In this document: piece after piece, positions 35,641 through 35,956 of the stretch
Layout: the number at the start of each line of letters is the position of its first letter
Numbering within the stretch: position 1 is the stretch's first letter
Assembly (NCBI GenBank): GCA_024686135.1
Contig: JAIBDQ010000016.1
Span: forward strand, 1 to 35,956
Reading direction: 5' to 3'
Length of the DNA stretch: 35,956 bases
Origin: Halobacteriovorax sp.
GTDB lineage: Bacteria; Bdellovibrionota; Bacteriovoracia; Bacteriovoracales; Bacteriovoracaceae
The notes under the pieces: generated by a model
Databases searched by the model: none
What the model saw: the letters and a program-made list of their open reading frames with translations, nothing else
Told to the model about the DNA's origin: nothing
Program-made: the position numbers and the translations under genes

Positions 35641-35956
35641 TCATCCAAATAATTCTCCATGCTCAGCAAACGAATAACACGAATGTCCGGCAATAATGAC
35701 ATGATCAAGAACACGCACATCAATCAGTGCTAGCGCTTTTGTTAAGTGCTGCGTGATGTCTTTATCAGCTAAGCTTGCTTCTGCAATGCCTGATGGGTGA
35801 TTATGAGTCAAAATCACAGCAGCAGCTTTTTGTCTTAATGCCCGCTCGACCACCACCCTCGGATAAACCGCAGCGGCATTTATTGTTCCTTGAAATAGTC
35901 GCTCAAATTCCAACACGCGGTGCTGATTATCAAGAAATAATACAGCAAACACTTCA
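35641..35956 (-). CDS. RadC/YkfG-family JAB-domain protein, C-terminal part, cut by the window edge
   Basis: About 105 C-terminal residues are visible; the frame runs open to the right edge, reading [15 protein letters not shown]. The JAMM/MPN+ metal motif is intact: [17 protein letters not shown] carries His-x-His and Asp in RadC spacing. The end [22 protein letters not shown] is also canonical. The family is widespread in chromosomes and very common in prophages and genomic islands. The name RadC comes from a DNA-repair phenotype that was later questioned, and biochemical function is unclear. By hand count this stretch is about 43% G+C. Wording of the motifs looks gammaproteobacterial to me; that is an impression, not a search result. 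Confidence 0.88.
   Translation of the reverse strand, partial: EVFAVLFLDNQHRVLEFERLFQGTINAAAVYPRVVVERALRQKAAAVILTHNHPSGIAEASLADKDITQHLTKALALIDVRVLDHVIIAGHSCYSFAEHGELFG

Overview
This 36-kb window is an AT-rich, very compact bacterial chromosome segment. Almost every gene abuts or overlaps its neighbour; the largest gene-free stretch is about 95 bases, so no gap over 300 bases exists. The content points to a Gram-negative: an LPS-export permease, an O-antigen-ligase-like protein, an MsbA-like ABC exporter, lipoproteins, RodZ with a PilF-like lipoprotein, and Mpl peptidoglycan recycling. The AT-rich codon use, frequent TTG starts and many large lineage-specific lipoproteins or secreted proteins fit a Bdellovibrio/Bacteriovorax-type predator. 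That assignment is an inference, because no rRNA or other marker is present.

Layout. 1-5.3 kb: start of leucyl aminopeptidase (cut by the left edge), an LptF/LptG-type permease, and a leftward block of an RNA uridine-C5 methyltransferase, a TPR lipoprotein and RodZ. 5.4-9.1 kb: Ktr-type K+ uptake (KtrB, KtrA) followed by a membrane HAMP-PAS protein with no output domain. 9.1-12.5 kb: LepA, an unrecognised protein and a divergent glycosyltransferase-like protein. 12.5-18.2 kb: envelope polysaccharide genes (YbhN-like membrane protein, UDP-glucose dehydrogenase, glycosyltransferase, O-antigen ligase), interrupted by a nitrilase-family amidohydrolase and a small DUF2282/bufferin-like periplasmic protein. 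18.2-22.4 kb: RsmE, a compact SF2 helicase coupled to RecO, and an MsbA-like exporter. 22.5-27.4 kb: glycyl-tRNA synthetase, pyruvate phosphate dikinase and a beta-lactamase-fold serine hydrolase. 27.5-34.5 kb: a 1284-residue lipoprotein, Mpl, and a secreted 571-residue protein. 34.5-35.6 kb: metK without its C-terminal end. 35.6 kb to the right edge: part of a RadC-family gene on the other strand.

The most interesting object is the 1284-residue lipoprotein (27481-31335). It carries a nucleoside-phosphorylase-like domain with Glu and Asp at the spacing used by MTA/SAH nucleosidase, and a C-terminal region with the Arg / Ser-Ala-Ser / Glu-x-Glu pattern of R-S-E ADP-ribosyltransferases. I read it as a candidate surface or secreted effector. 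The second point of note is the right end, where metK is cut short next to a RadC gene of different character; this is either a mobile-element insertion or a chimeric assembly join.

I see no tRNA, rRNA, CRISPR array or insertion sequence.
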